DNA of 64,000 nt from Bisporella sp. PMI_857 (taxonomy: Eukaryota > Ascomycota > Leotiomycetes > Helotiales > Helotiaceae): contig JAJSPD010000033.1 of the NCBI GenBank assembly GCA_021307315.1, forward strand, positions 186,001-250,000, read 5' to 3'. Of the stretch, positions 1-13,246 are shown piece after piece; within the stretch, counting starts at the first letter, position 1; each line of letters begins with the position of its first letter. Both the position numbers and the translations under genes were made by a program. Under the pieces are notes generated by a model, which was not told the origin of the DNA, made no database searches, and was given only the letters and a program-made list of their open reading frames with translations.

Positions 1-468
1 GAGTTATATGAGCATATACTCTACATGTGCTAGTAAGTTGATCACCCACACTTCTACTCATGTCTCACCTCCGTAGAATCACCAGTTGGAACAATCCCGT
101 TAGGAAAGTATCTAAGTGGAAAACCATTTGGACTTGGATTAGTCGGTCGCAGATTCGAGGATAAGAAAATGTTACAAATGATGGATCTGTACGAGAAAAC
201 TTTTCACCCGAGAATTATTCCTGAGAGAATGCGTTGGAAAAGATATGATATGCTTCTTCCAGCGCGTTATCGTGGTTACTTCTGAAATTGGTGGATCCAT
301 CAAAAGTGCCGTTTCTGAACTCTAGTTGTAAAGAGTGAGGTGAAACCTTAATCAAGCTCAATGATGATGGCTGGCAGGTCTGTTAATTGTTTTTAGTATC
401 CGTCTGCGATATACAGGTTTCAAAATGGATGACACACAAGGTGCAAAATTTGAACGGATATCATTAGT

Positions 469-798
469 GAGGTACCACTCTACTTGTAGAAACGCCGCGT
501 ACTTGTTACTTGGCTGCCGGTAAGTGGAATGTGGTAAAGTTTGTTCTTGATTGTTGCTACTATTGCTTGTTTGTTTGTTTGTGTTGGTATGTAAGGTCCT
601 GAGTCAATAAGGGAGTCAATGGGGGGGGGGGGGGGGGGGTGAATGGAAGAGTGAATAAAGGATTCGGTCACATCCACCTGTGGCATATAAAAGAACGCTT
701 TGTAGTAGCAGCAACAATCAGACACAATTATACCACATTCCACTTACCAGCAACTACGTAACAAGTACGCGGCGTTGTTACAAGTGGAGTGGTGCCTC
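469..798. repeat. Fold-back derivative of a short LTR family (family L2)
   Basis: The left end (TGAGGTACC..., 468-540) is an inverted copy of the right end (725-799, ...GTGCCTCA). The right-hand part matches the solo LTRs at 14391-14618 and 30163-30353. Both ends read TG...CA and are flanked by the direct repeat ATTAG (463-467 and 800-804), which looks like a target duplication. A run of 19 G at 621-639 replaces the short GGGAGTGAAT repeats of the other copies. It sits upstream of a Tc1/mariner transposase remnant and may have inserted into it. Confidence 0.6.
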
Positions 799-814
799 AA
801 TTAGTATTACGCCG

Positions 815-1047
815 ATATTTTGATCTGCAAATTCACCTGATTTGAATCCTATTAAGACTATTTGAAACATAATGAAAGATTATATTCAAGAAAAGTACCC
901 AGACTATCATCGTTCCTATAAAAAGCTAAAGGAAGCTGTCAATGAAGCGTGGGAGTTAATTACACAGGCTACTACAGAGGTATACAAGACTTGATCAAGG
1001 AAATGAGTGAACGATCTATTGCAGTGATTTTAGCGGAAAGAGAGTGA
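815..1047 (+). pseudogene. Tc1/mariner-type DDE transposase, C-terminal remnant
   Basis: The conceptual translation contains SANSPDLNPIKTI, the motif around the last catalytic acidic residue of Tc1/mariner DDE transposases, followed by a helical tail (KEAVNEAWELI). Two positions that are tryptophan in the family (before SANSPDLNP and before NIMKDY) are TGA stops, as expected from G-to-A change of TGG. A frameshift follows near 992, and the tail then reads to TGA at 1045-1047. The upstream part of the transposase is not recognisable. This is a dead transposon fragment, and the mutation type is consistent with repeat-induced point mutation (RIP). Confidence 0.7.
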
Positions 1048-2205
1048 TTCCAGAGGAAGGAGGCCTTACAAAATACTAGCAAAAAATGAAAAACGCTTGC
1101 CAACTGTTGGAATGCATGTACATTACTTCACGCGATCTATCGGATCGCGGGAATTGTGGGTCTCCTATCACATATATATCTACCTGGCAATAGGCCGTAG
1201 CTTAGAATGAATCAACGAATACCAGAACCACACCAGCAAGGGTGTAGTCAACAGCTACTACGCCTTTTGCTACGTGGTAGGTATTCCGACAACAAGCATT
1301 TCCAAGCATTTCTAAGTGGAGCAGCGTGGCTGTTGAAATATTGGCATATACGAAGTAGGGCACTTCCACACCCGCAGCCTCTTCCCTCAGAAGGCCAGTT
1401 ACTGTCCCTATCCCCAGCCCTACCCCAACCCCTCCCCTCCCACCCCAAAAAACTCTAAATATCAAACTTTAGAGTTTATTTAGCGGGTCTTTACATCGGC
1501 ATCTAGACCCAATGAACAAGCGTGGAAGGTACCGGAAACCAATTGGCGTGAGTGCCAGTGTCTCCACCCGCTAACAATTATTCGGGGAGGAACCAATTGC
1601 GCCAAGAAAGCCCAGCCACAAATCGGCAGCCGCTGGCTACCCCGCAGTTTGAGCCTCTCTGGCCCTCCTTCAGGCTAGCTACTGAGCCCGAAGGACATTG
1701 ACCACCAATCTGGGATCGTGAAGAGTTGGGATCCTCCGTTGGCTGGCATTTTGTGGGGCCACTGGCAAGGGTCGTCCAAGTCACATCCCACAATCCGTAT
1801 CGACAACCCTTCAACTTTTTGTTGTATGTTCCTAGATCAGGCATTAATCAGGCGAGGGCCACGCCTTTTGGCGTCACACGGAATCAGATCCCATATAATT
1901 GGTCGCCTACATCTTCTAATGCATGTGCCCCATCGGCCCCTTTTCAATCCCGATGCAGCTACTGCCCAGCGCCATCGGGAACTATATTGAAACAGGACCC
2001 GAAAGATGCAAGAGGTAGGCTGGTAAAAGCATGTTCTCGTGGCCCCATTTATTTGAGACACTAAATCAAACATCTGCACACTCAAAAGTGCTCTGGCTTG
2101 CATAACCAAAGCCGAACAGTGGGCACATGCTCTCGGCCTTCAGTCATCGTATCGGCGGATGTTGCCATAATAGTGCCCTTTTTGATAGTTGAAAGCAGAT
2201 TTGCT
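1048..2205. other. Intergenic stretch, no supported gene
   Basis: Several short overlapping frames exist on both strands, but none shows a recognisable domain, a convincing start or splice signals. A C-rich run lies at about 1368-1446. I see nothing else that can be named. Confidence 0.5.
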
Positions 2206-2279
2206 TAGAATTGACTTACGCTCACGTCAGACTGCTGTTACGTAGAATTGATTTAGGCTCACGTCAGACTACTGTTACT
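2206..2279 (+). repeat. Tandem duplication of a 37-bp unit
   Basis: Two copies of a unit starting TAGAATTGA and containing CTCACGTCAGACT lie head to tail with a 37-bp period and differ at only a few positions. No gene is attached to it. Confidence 0.7.
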
Positions 2280-5200
2280 TTTGACATCACTTTTTTATTC
2301 CTTCTCCAACAATTAACAAAGGGTTTTTGCTAAAACCACGGGCGGTTTTCCTAATTCTACAAGTCGCTTGTCATAAGGCTCCGGCAGCTGATGAGGCTGG
2401 CAACATTCTTTGCAAGGCTGCTATACAAATCCGTTGTCAACACCACCGTAGATGCGAGTGCGACAACACTATAGCATTAACTCTAAAACATAAGGCAATT
2501 CATCTTGATCATATCTTACAAAGGTATTATACACAATGTAATACGGCAAGTTCGACCTGAATTACGGCGGGAATCGCTGTCTTATGTAGATCTGGATCAA
2601 AACCCCCCCAGCCGCCCCGCCCCTATTGCTCCTGCTATGCCGCAGCGATCGACAGGGACGAAGGTAAATTAGCCACATCTGCTTAAGGAGAGTGAGAATG
2701 AACCGGAGGAGGAGCATAACTTTGATTGGGATGTATAAATAGCTTTATTTTTTAGTTGGGATTCGGACGCTACGACAACACTACACTCCCTCTTCGCGGC
2801 TAAAGATGAAGTGCATTTTCAGGTACACGGCATCTGGTGGAACACTAGGCCAATCGACATGTACCGTGGAAATATCGATAAGAACAAGGCTAGCATTCTA
2901 AGCTAAGCGACTATGGTTATAGCAAAACCCCTAACAAACCTCCTTCACTTCCTCCATCTCCATCAGGCATGCGGATGGCCTAGTCGCCGCTCCGTCTGAC
3001 ATTTTTGACTGTTGAGTCTAGTCTATTTGCATAAGGCTTGGACTTATGCATTGGTACGACGTCCTGAAGTAGCGTTCACAATCGATAATCGAATTGAGTG
3101 TTCTCTCCCAACCGCCGATGAAGAGTCTCTCGTCGACGCGTTTGCAGAGAATACAAGCGTTATCCTTCCACCAATAACCCTCGAGACTCTCCTGTAGGTG
3201 TGGTTACCTTGCTGGGCTTCCGTGCATGGTACTTGAAGAAAATACGTGCGCCTAAAGCTATGACCAGGGCAGTGGAAATTGAGCTGATAGATCTTTCTTC
3301 TCCCGGCAAAGTGTCTTGCGTATCCAGGCTCACTAACGCGGTTAATGGCGCTGGATATAGCCGGGCGGCGTGCCGCGGCTCGGCAACTAGTAGCTCTTCC
3401 CTCGACGCCATCGTCTTCGGCACGTACTACCGACATTAATTTCCGACTCCAAACGGATGGAATAGGGAAATTCGGTCTTCTGTTTGACCAACTCGTTCTC
3501 AGCCCCGACATCACGAGTCTGCAATTCTGTGCCTGGTTTGCAGGCCAAACTGTGCATGCTTGCCCTGGAGGTCCACCATTGCTAAGGTTCACGTTCAAGG
3601 ATGTAATGCCGTACCCAAAGTCTGCGATATTGAGAAAGGTAATGAGATCTTTTTTAAGTATATGAGGGGTGATATTAAAGCGCAGTTTGAGACAACGATG
3701 CGTTTTATGCCGGGATTGAAGGAGTTCACTATTTTGGTTACGGCTTCGGGCTGGGTTGACAGGAGTATATGCCTCGTGAGACGAAGTGGAAATTGAAGAT
3801 GTTGTATGGGGAGGACTAGGCCGGGTTGGTACTAGAGGGACTGGTAATAGCCATTCCGTGGAAGGCTTTGTTGTGTTAGTATTGTGCTGAGGTGGATGAT
3901 ATGTCGAGGTACTAATCGCGTACCGATTCTGTAGGGTGAGGTTAGTAGCATATGTGCTAAAATGTTAGTATAGTAATAAAAGGTAGTCGAGATCTTTCTC
4001 GATTGTGTTCTCTTCCTCTATTGGTGTTTAATTTTCCCAGGTCCTCAAGTTGACGAAGTTCATAGCTGGCTCCTTCGAAAAGGCGCGTGAAAGCTCGCTA
4101 AGTTACCAGAGGTATTGGCCTGTGTGCCAGCGACCAGATTGGTTATAAGTATGGGATTCGGTGGGCATGGTTTCTTCATATTGATATGTGTAACCTGGCC
4201 CACGATCAGATTATACATGCTCTACAAGTAGAGCGTAGTGCTTTTAAGCCAATGAAAAGGCTTCTGAGTTTCTATAACAATTATAAGATAACCTCGAGGG
4301 GTGCCCGTAGCATCTGCGTTATTTGACAAATACATCCTTTTTACAGACCTAGGTTTCCGTTCCAAATAGTCAGCTAATTAGCAATGTCATGCAGCGCATC
4401 GCGCCTATCAGAACCTCACGCCTCAGGCCCCCTCCTGAAAATCCCAGTAATAGCCATGCATTAACGCCACTTACATTATCAAATACAAAGTACTTACTCT
4501 ATCACTAATATCAAATTCGGCTTAGCATATACTGCGCGAGCCGTCTACAAAAAGCAAACAAAAGCAAAGAATTGTGAGTGCTCCAAATTATCTGTCGTGG
4601 GTTGTGTGAGAGAATGAGATCGACCAACCCAGCAGAGAACATACGATGAACTAGTTTGGACTGTGCCGACGCTAGAGCCCTAGCACCGCCAAGGTCGCCG
4701 AGAGATGCATCACCCGGATTGGGCCGACACGCCAATCAAGTCAAGCAGATTGATAATAGATCCATGTTTTTCTAATAAATTCAAAGTCGATATAGGTGTT
4801 GAAATAATCATTATGACGAATATCTGTGTGGGAGATGACAAGGGTGGTGACCACTTTGGTCCCAAAGTCGGTTAGCCAACCGAGCCAGCACAACAACCAC
4901 CATTGTTTGACGTGGAGATTCAGGGGTCGGAAGCAGGGTACAAGGTTGTTCCGGAGCTGTGGGAAATTCAATAGATATGCGCCAGAGTCAAAAAGCCACT
5001 TGATACTGCTATTTTCGGTTTCTACTGTGCTACTAACTCATAGAAACCCCAGATCACGGGCATCTTTCGTGCCGCTTTGATGTGGCACGAGCATAGAAGG
5101 CGTCAGCTTGGCTTACACAAAATCGTAAACAAGAATGAGATTTCGGGTCCAACTTCCCCACTCCAACTTTGAACTTTCTCAGTCAGCCTCCACGGACCCA

Positions 5201-5580
5201 TGTAAACTCGTAAGCTTACCTTTGAAGATGAATCTCACTCCGAAAATTGGAGGTACTCTCTTGTAGTTTCTATTTCCTGAAGGGAGGGAGGGAGGTGGAA
5301 TCAGCGGATTTCAAGAGGAAAGTTACGGGAAACGTACCTGCAGGGGCCTCTACACTACGTCCACATGAGGCTAGCGGTGGAGATTTCCCGATAGCTCCCT
5401 TGATGCTTGCTGCAGTGGTGTCGGGTAATAATTGAGACGTCCCGTGAGTCCAATGGAATGCAGATTCAAATAATACCTTCCGCGGACGGAATGGTGGCGT
5501 GCGCCCATATGCACATATGAATTTGAGGAGATTTTTCTCCTCCCAGCTGAAAGACTAGATGTTGTAAGCCAGCGCGGAAG
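2280..5580. other. Degenerate intergenic DNA with short unassigned frames
   Basis: Open stretches at 2327-2560, 3012-3197, 3200-3439, 3560-3796 and 4826-5080 on the plus strand have no clear family. The fragments between 3012 and 3796 might be a decayed gene: the run ending in a motif like LKEFTIL recalls the end of fungal 2EXR-type proteins. Stops and frame changes interrupt them, so I do not call a CDS. Other notable content is absent. Confidence 0.35.
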
Positions 5581-5585
5581 TTGAA

Positions 5586-5592
5586 TATAAAG
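5586..5592 (+). promoter_or_regulatory. Probable TATA box of the catalase-peroxidase gene
   Basis: TATAAAG lies about 110 bp before the ATG at 5698, with a C/T-rich leader between them. The spacing suits a fungal core promoter. Called by motif and position only. Confidence 0.45.
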
Positions 5593-5697
5593 ATCGCGTC
5601 TAGGCCATGGGAGTCGAGACACGACCTTGCCCTCCCTTTCATCACCAGCTCCGATTGCAGCCCGACTCTCCAAGGCCACATTTTCACTCCCTTCGCC

Positions 5698-8377
<2,680 letters not shown>

Positions 8378-9040
8378 GAAATATGGAGAAATTGCATTGG
8401 GAAGGTCGATAAAAGAGCCGACTGGGCTGTATAGGGGGAAACCCCTGTTTGATCACATGTCGGTTTTCTTTTTAGGGATAGAGATTAAATTTAATAGTAC
8501 GCTCTCCTCGTCCGTCTAATAGGTATCATGTCAGCGTTTGCTCCTGGTGGATTTTAGCGGAGGAAACCCGCGTTTAGCGGGAGGCTGTGGCGCTCAAGTT
8601 GCTCAAGCCATTCCGAATCGTTCTTCTCCAAATCGCCCTTCTCCGAATCGCTCTCTTTCTCCAAATCGTCCTTCTTTTTCGAATCGTTCTCCTTCGAGCG
8701 TTTCGTTTTCGAATCCGAATTTTTACCTATACAAGAATGGCAGTTGATACAAATGTTTAATAGTATTATGGCGGATATGCAAATGGAGGATTATTGTTGC
8801 AAAAAGCGGTGGTTTGTAATAAAGCTGCGGTGAAATTTGCCGTAGGTGTATTTTACATGACAAAAAACGAATACACTATGTTTATTATCCGTAAACAACG
8901 AAATGGACCTGAGAGAAATACTAAGAATACTTGCTTTAGCTTACTCAGCTTGAAGAAATAATTATTGCTCGGTCACACGTTCAAAATAATAGAATTTCGA
9001 TTCGATATCGTGGCCATTAATATCACTACACAGGCCACTG
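8378..9040. other. Intergenic stretch with a low-complexity CGAATCG-rich block
   Basis: About 8608-8720 repeats short motifs such as CCAAATCG and CCGAATCG, which read as a Ser-Pro-Asn-Arg repeat in one frame. This looks like simple-sequence expansion, not a gene. The rest of the stretch is AT-rich and featureless. Confidence 0.5.
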
Positions 9041-9074
9041 CGTGTGCTTTATGCAAAGCATAATCAAAACCGTT

Positions 9075-9330
9075 GACATTCTCCCCAGTTTACCTACGGA
9101 GCTTGATATTGTTCTTTTACGACCAAATACGGGTTCTTCTTCCAGATATCAACATCAATTTCGATCCGATTTTCGTGTCCGTAAAAGCAACGTTCCAGCT
9201 TGGCTTCGATATTTAAAGCGCTGCAACCCGACTACCGGCATATCGTAATTTTTCCAGCACGTCTAAACGCTTTACCTGAAAACGGTAATGTCTCTTCCAC
9301 GTTACGGGTTGTAGATGACCTTTTATACCA
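9075..9330 (+). pseudogene. Helitron-associated (DUF6570-like) protein remnant
   Basis: The translation reads ILPSLPTELDIVLLRP, then FRSDFRVRKSNVPAWLRYL, and after a frameshift near 9229 continues with RHIVIFPARLNALPENGNV. The combination of a leucine-rich ILPSLPxELDIxLLRP segment, a basic FRxDFRVR segment and an ALPENGNV-type end recalls the region preceding the Helitron helicase-like domain in fungal Helitrons. Only this fragment remains, with no replication-initiator or helicase motifs. Assignment is by remembered family resemblance and is moderate. Confidence 0.45.
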
Positions 9331-10033
9331 GAAACATTCGGTATCGGGTTTAGATATAAGAACGAGGCAAGGCAAAGGACTGTGCCACTTACCTTGCTGC
9401 GCTTGTGGAAAAATGAAGACGCGTGAATGAGACACAGATAGCGGGGTGCACACATCGCATCCACCGATGGCTCCGACGCTTGGCCGTTTATATCCCGGCA
9501 TTGAGTAAGTGAAGAACCTCGGGTTCGTGATGTGGTAATATATAAGTAAGACGAGCTGTGATAGCGATGTGAAAAATATCCAAGAACTGCTTGTCAATGA
9601 TGGAAAAGGCTGCGGGAATCGCATGTAGTTAGGCAAGATGGTGATTGTCGTAGTAGTTTATGGTGTTGACACAGGTTTTGTCACCGCCTTCATTCTGCCC
9701 GCCAGACGATGGCACCTCTGCATGTCAAGCGAGGTGTAATAAGTATCAATGCCACGTTGTGAGCTTGCTTGGGCTGAATGGAGACAGTTACATCCGCAGT
9801 GAGACCCCTGCGATTCTCAACCTGACGTGCGTAAGAGGGTTCTGAACGCACGCACGGTAGTGGCGTTCTCCTCTGTGGGGTTGGTGGGTAAACTCCAGGC
9901 TAATCACATATGCCTTGAATGCGACACCATCAGCCTGCCGACCCAACATTAACCATCAACACCGCTCCTACGCTAGACCCCTCGCGACCCTTCTGGATTA
10001 GATAGACGGTAACTCTTCGAGGTTGTCTTTGAA
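9331..10033. other. Intergenic stretch
   Basis: No supported gene or repeat. It includes the presumed 5' flank of the DUF7924 gene that starts at 10034. Confidence 0.4.
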
Positions 10034-11781
10034 ATGCCAGGCGTTTCCTCGACAGAATCGAAGTCACCTCGTCCAATACCTCCAAAACGCTCATTCGCAG
10101 ATTTCGACGAGTTTGACCCTTCCTCACCACGGTCTGACACGAGGAAGCGACTCCGAATTGAGACCGAGGAAGCAAAGCAGGAGGCCAAAGTATGTCAATA
10201 TCCCCTCATACTAGTCAACGACTAATGGAGAAGTTCGTGCAGACCGTACAGCAACAGCCAAAGCCTCTCCCTCTAAAGCGTCCACACGCGTTATTCCTCG
10301 AAGACACTGGCGGCCTGCTCCCTTCGAATCCTGCTCCGAAAAGATACCGTCCTGAGTCTGTTGATAGTTTTGTTACCTAGTGGGTTGAGTCTGCTTCAGG
10401 ATCAGGATCAGAACCCTACCGAGAAAGACACTGCCGATCGGATACTCTTCTTGGTCAATCAGACGGCGATATTATCCCTAGGAGACTTTCAAAATCGGCG
10501 CTGAATACGGAGTACAGACGAGGTTCTGATGGGTTCGCTCTGTCACCGACACCTGCTTCTACCAACTCATGTTCGTACAGAGCAGATGCAGAGGACGACT
10601 CACAGGTGTCTGGGTACGGCCAATCAGTAGCGCCATCGGATATCAATGGCGCCTCTGCTGGTTCAAGTCGAAAGAGCCTTGTTGAGGACCCCTATTACCG
10701 GGACAATAACTTGGCTGAGAACAATATCTATTTGCGTTCTTTCTACGAAGAATTTCCGGTAGATATTGCCGGACTTGTTGATCACGTACGCAGGGACCGT
10801 GATTCACCTGGCCTATCGGCAGATCAAGTCAATCAAAATACACGTTTGGAACGCCTTGAGATGGGCACCGGAGAACCCGATGTTGAAAGGTATTTCCATG
10901 CTCACGTCTTCCCTGATCCCGAACCAACGGACATTTTACAACGCACCGACAGATATCCAATGGCCAAGCATGCTGTTCCGGATTTCGGACCCAAGCTCAA
11001 GGTCAGCACTCCTGTGCCTGATATGCTTTTTGGATACAACCGAAATGGAGCATTTCCCCAGCAACAACAAACTCAACTTCGCTCTATGGGAAATGAGATG
11101 GTAGCCAACACTCAAGGCCTGGTGTATCCGTTTTTTGTTATCGAGTTCAAGGCTGATGGCCCTGGGGGGTCTGGAAGTATGTGGGTGGCGACGAATCAAT
11201 GTCTTGGAGGCTCTGCATCATGCGTCAACGTTGCTGAACGCCTCAATCGCCTGTTGAAGCAGTGCAAGAACAAAGAGGTCCGGCCTATTGACAGTGCCGC
11301 ATTCAGCATCGCCATGAACGGCACGGAGGCGCGACTATACGTATCCTGGAAGCATGATGAGCTCAAACACTACACGCGAAAGGTCGATAGTTTCTTGCTT
11401 CAGAAGCCCAAAGATTACGTGGAGTTCCGCAAGCACATCCTGAACATCATCGATTGGGGCAAGGACGAGCGACTGAAAGAGATTCAAAAATCATTGGACA
11501 GCCTCCTCGAGGAGAATAGGAAGATAGCCTCCCAGCAGGCCAAGTCCCGCCTACCGCCTTCGTCAGATGATTCCGCGAGTAGCAGTAGTCAGAAGCGCAA
11601 ACTATCGTCGTCTCGCGGACGCAACAGCAAAGCCATAACCGTACAAGAAGACCGCAGCGGCGGAGTAAATGAACCATATTGGAAATTGGATGCCATATGC
11701 AACCGTTATTTTCACAGCGATGGGGACGGAAATATCACCTGGGCAGAAGATGAAGGGGAGTCATCCTCAGTGCAGCAATAG
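10034..11781 (+). pseudogene. DUF7924-family protein (PD-(D/E)XK nuclease-like) with one in-frame stop
   Basis: Exon 1 (10034-10189) encodes a Ser/Pro/Arg-rich start (MPGVSSTESK, KRSFADFDEF). After an intron from 10190 to about 10233 (GTATGT donor, CTAAT branch), one frame runs to 11781 and is broken only by TAG at 10378-10380. The sequence on either side of the stop (ESVDSF before, RERHCRSDTL after) is continuous family sequence. The core holds PVPDMLFGY and PFFVIEFKADG, giving the PD...ExK arrangement of the restriction-endonuclease-like fold, followed by the Gln of ATNQCLGGS. The C-terminus is a Lys/Ser-rich linker and a YWKLD...YFHSDGDG tail. These proteins are widespread, poorly characterised and often near transposons. 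It could be a young nonsense allele, or start internally at 10606, which keeps the whole PD-(D/E)XK core. Function unknown. Confidence 0.75.
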
Positions 11782-12552
11782 CGAAGAATGACTACGGGGC
11801 TGTCCATGTCCCCTTACAACATCGTCGGGTCATACGTCCTCTAGGTTGCCCGAAAGAGTCGAGCCGCAAGCTGAATATTATGGAGCGGGTAAGACATTCT
11901 TCCCTGTGCTGAAGTTGTCACCCTTTGAATACTCCGACCTTGAGGATTGGCGGTTGATCTGAGCACGCTCTTGAAAAGCTCGGTAGAGGGAACGAATAGA
12001 GCAACATTAGCAAGGAAAACACTGCCCTCTGGCTAGCATTAAAGATCTGTCGCGGAAGGGTCCAGCATCGCTACCATGGCCGCCTTCTCGATTGCTAAGG
12101 CACGTATGATTCCAATTTGATAGTCTTCACGCGTTTGAGGAGGGAGTTTCTGTCGGTTCCTATACTGTCTCAGTTCGTGGCAATTTCGGAAGCAAGCTCA
12201 AATCGTAGTGATCACCTTGTGACAACGCTGAAATCCAAGCCTATATATCGTGAGGAGGTTCCCAAGGAGCTCCAAATATAGAATTGTTGGATAGTTCAAT
12301 CTCGCCCCACTAAAGAAAGCTTAGCAACACTAGTCCATTTGATGCCGGCGCGATTCGTGCCCACTCCTCCCTTTTCTCCGCGATTGGACGTAGATTGTGC
12401 TAACCAACCCCACACTGACCACGTTGCATATCATCACTGCATCGACACCCTCAAAACATTGTTGGATCTCAGGAGCCGAAGCGGCAAAATTGTTCTACCG
12501 AGCATTACTGTGCGTCTTGGTCGATTTCATGGTTGCGATGGCCGACAGCTCC
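11782..12552. other. Intergenic stretch, no supported gene
   Basis: Follows the DUF7924 gene. Short frames such as 12339-12581 show no family signature. Nothing else identified. Confidence 0.4.
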
Positions 12553-12643
12553 CGAGATTTTACTTTTTCTCCTTAGTTTAGTATTTTCGTATTGAAGTAC
12601 CTACAAACCGCTTTTCCAGGCTTATAGGATTGTGTTAGTGACA
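12553..12643 (+). repeat. 3' end fragment of solo-LTR family L8
   Basis: Matches the ends of the copies at 26012-26191 and 51957-52121, sharing TTAGTATTTTCGTATTGAAG and a terminal GTGACA. Only the last ~90 bp is recognisable here. Confidence 0.65.
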
Positions 12644-12711
12644 CGCAAAGCCCACTTAGTCCTACGGTTCAAGCTGTAAATTAACTTATTAAAAAGTGCC
12701 AATTGGCTATT

Positions 12712-13089
12712 GTAACAGGTAGAGGGCAGCAGGAGGGATTGCAATATAACAGGTGAGAACACTTGACGAGCGCTGTGGTTGCAATAGTAATAGATTGATA
12801 TCAGAAGTATGCTTGTAAGTCTAACAGGAGAGAAAAACTCAAGCTTGCCCTTCTCCAGAGAGCTCTAGCTGTTCCTTATATCCTCTAACAGTGCTGTATC
12901 CTTAGAAGTCGGCACTTCTGTAAAGGAGCCTGTAGCCGACCTAAACCGACCTGTGCTGCTGTAAACCATTTCTAACCGACTTTAGTGTAAACTATCCTTA
13001 AACCGATTGTGGCCTACTGTAAAACCATTCTTAACTGATTCTGGCTGTCACAGCTGTAAACCTTCCTTAAACCGATTGTGACTGTTACA
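12712..13089. mobile_element. Solo LTR (family L1) with 5-bp target duplication
   Basis: A 378-bp element starts TGTAACAG and ends CTGTTACA, so the ends are inverted. It is flanked by a perfect GCTAT duplication (12707-12711 and 13090-13094), the signature of LTR-retrotransposon integration followed by LTR-LTR recombination. Inside are several degenerate copies of a TAAACCGA motif. It sits directly upstream of a Pogo-type transposase remnant and probably inserted into it. Confidence 0.85.
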
Positions 13090-13092
13090 GCT

Positions 13093-13240
13093 ATGCACAA
13101 CGCTACTCTTGCGGCTGAGAATCGACAATTACGAGCCGCAAATGAGAAAGTCAAAAAAGGGCTGTAAAGAAATTATTCGTACGCAAAGGAGGTGTTTTAC
13201 GGATTTCAGAGGTTCAAAATAGGTTGATGCAAAATACAAG
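13093..13240 (+). pseudogene. Fot1/Pogo-like transposase C-terminal remnant
   Basis: The frames read HNATLAAENRQLRAANEK, then after a stop or frame change KKLFVRKGGVLRISEVQNR. This basic coiled tail (LxAENxxLRAANEK ... RKGGVLxxxE) is typical of the C-terminus of fungal Fot1/Pogo DDE transposases. The upstream body is not recognisable, and a solo LTR lies immediately before it. Confidence 0.6.
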
Positions 13241-13246
13241 TACGAC

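Noticed and set aside
3044..3598. 184-residue minus-strand frame
   Set aside because: No family resemblance, unusual composition, and no splice or start context.
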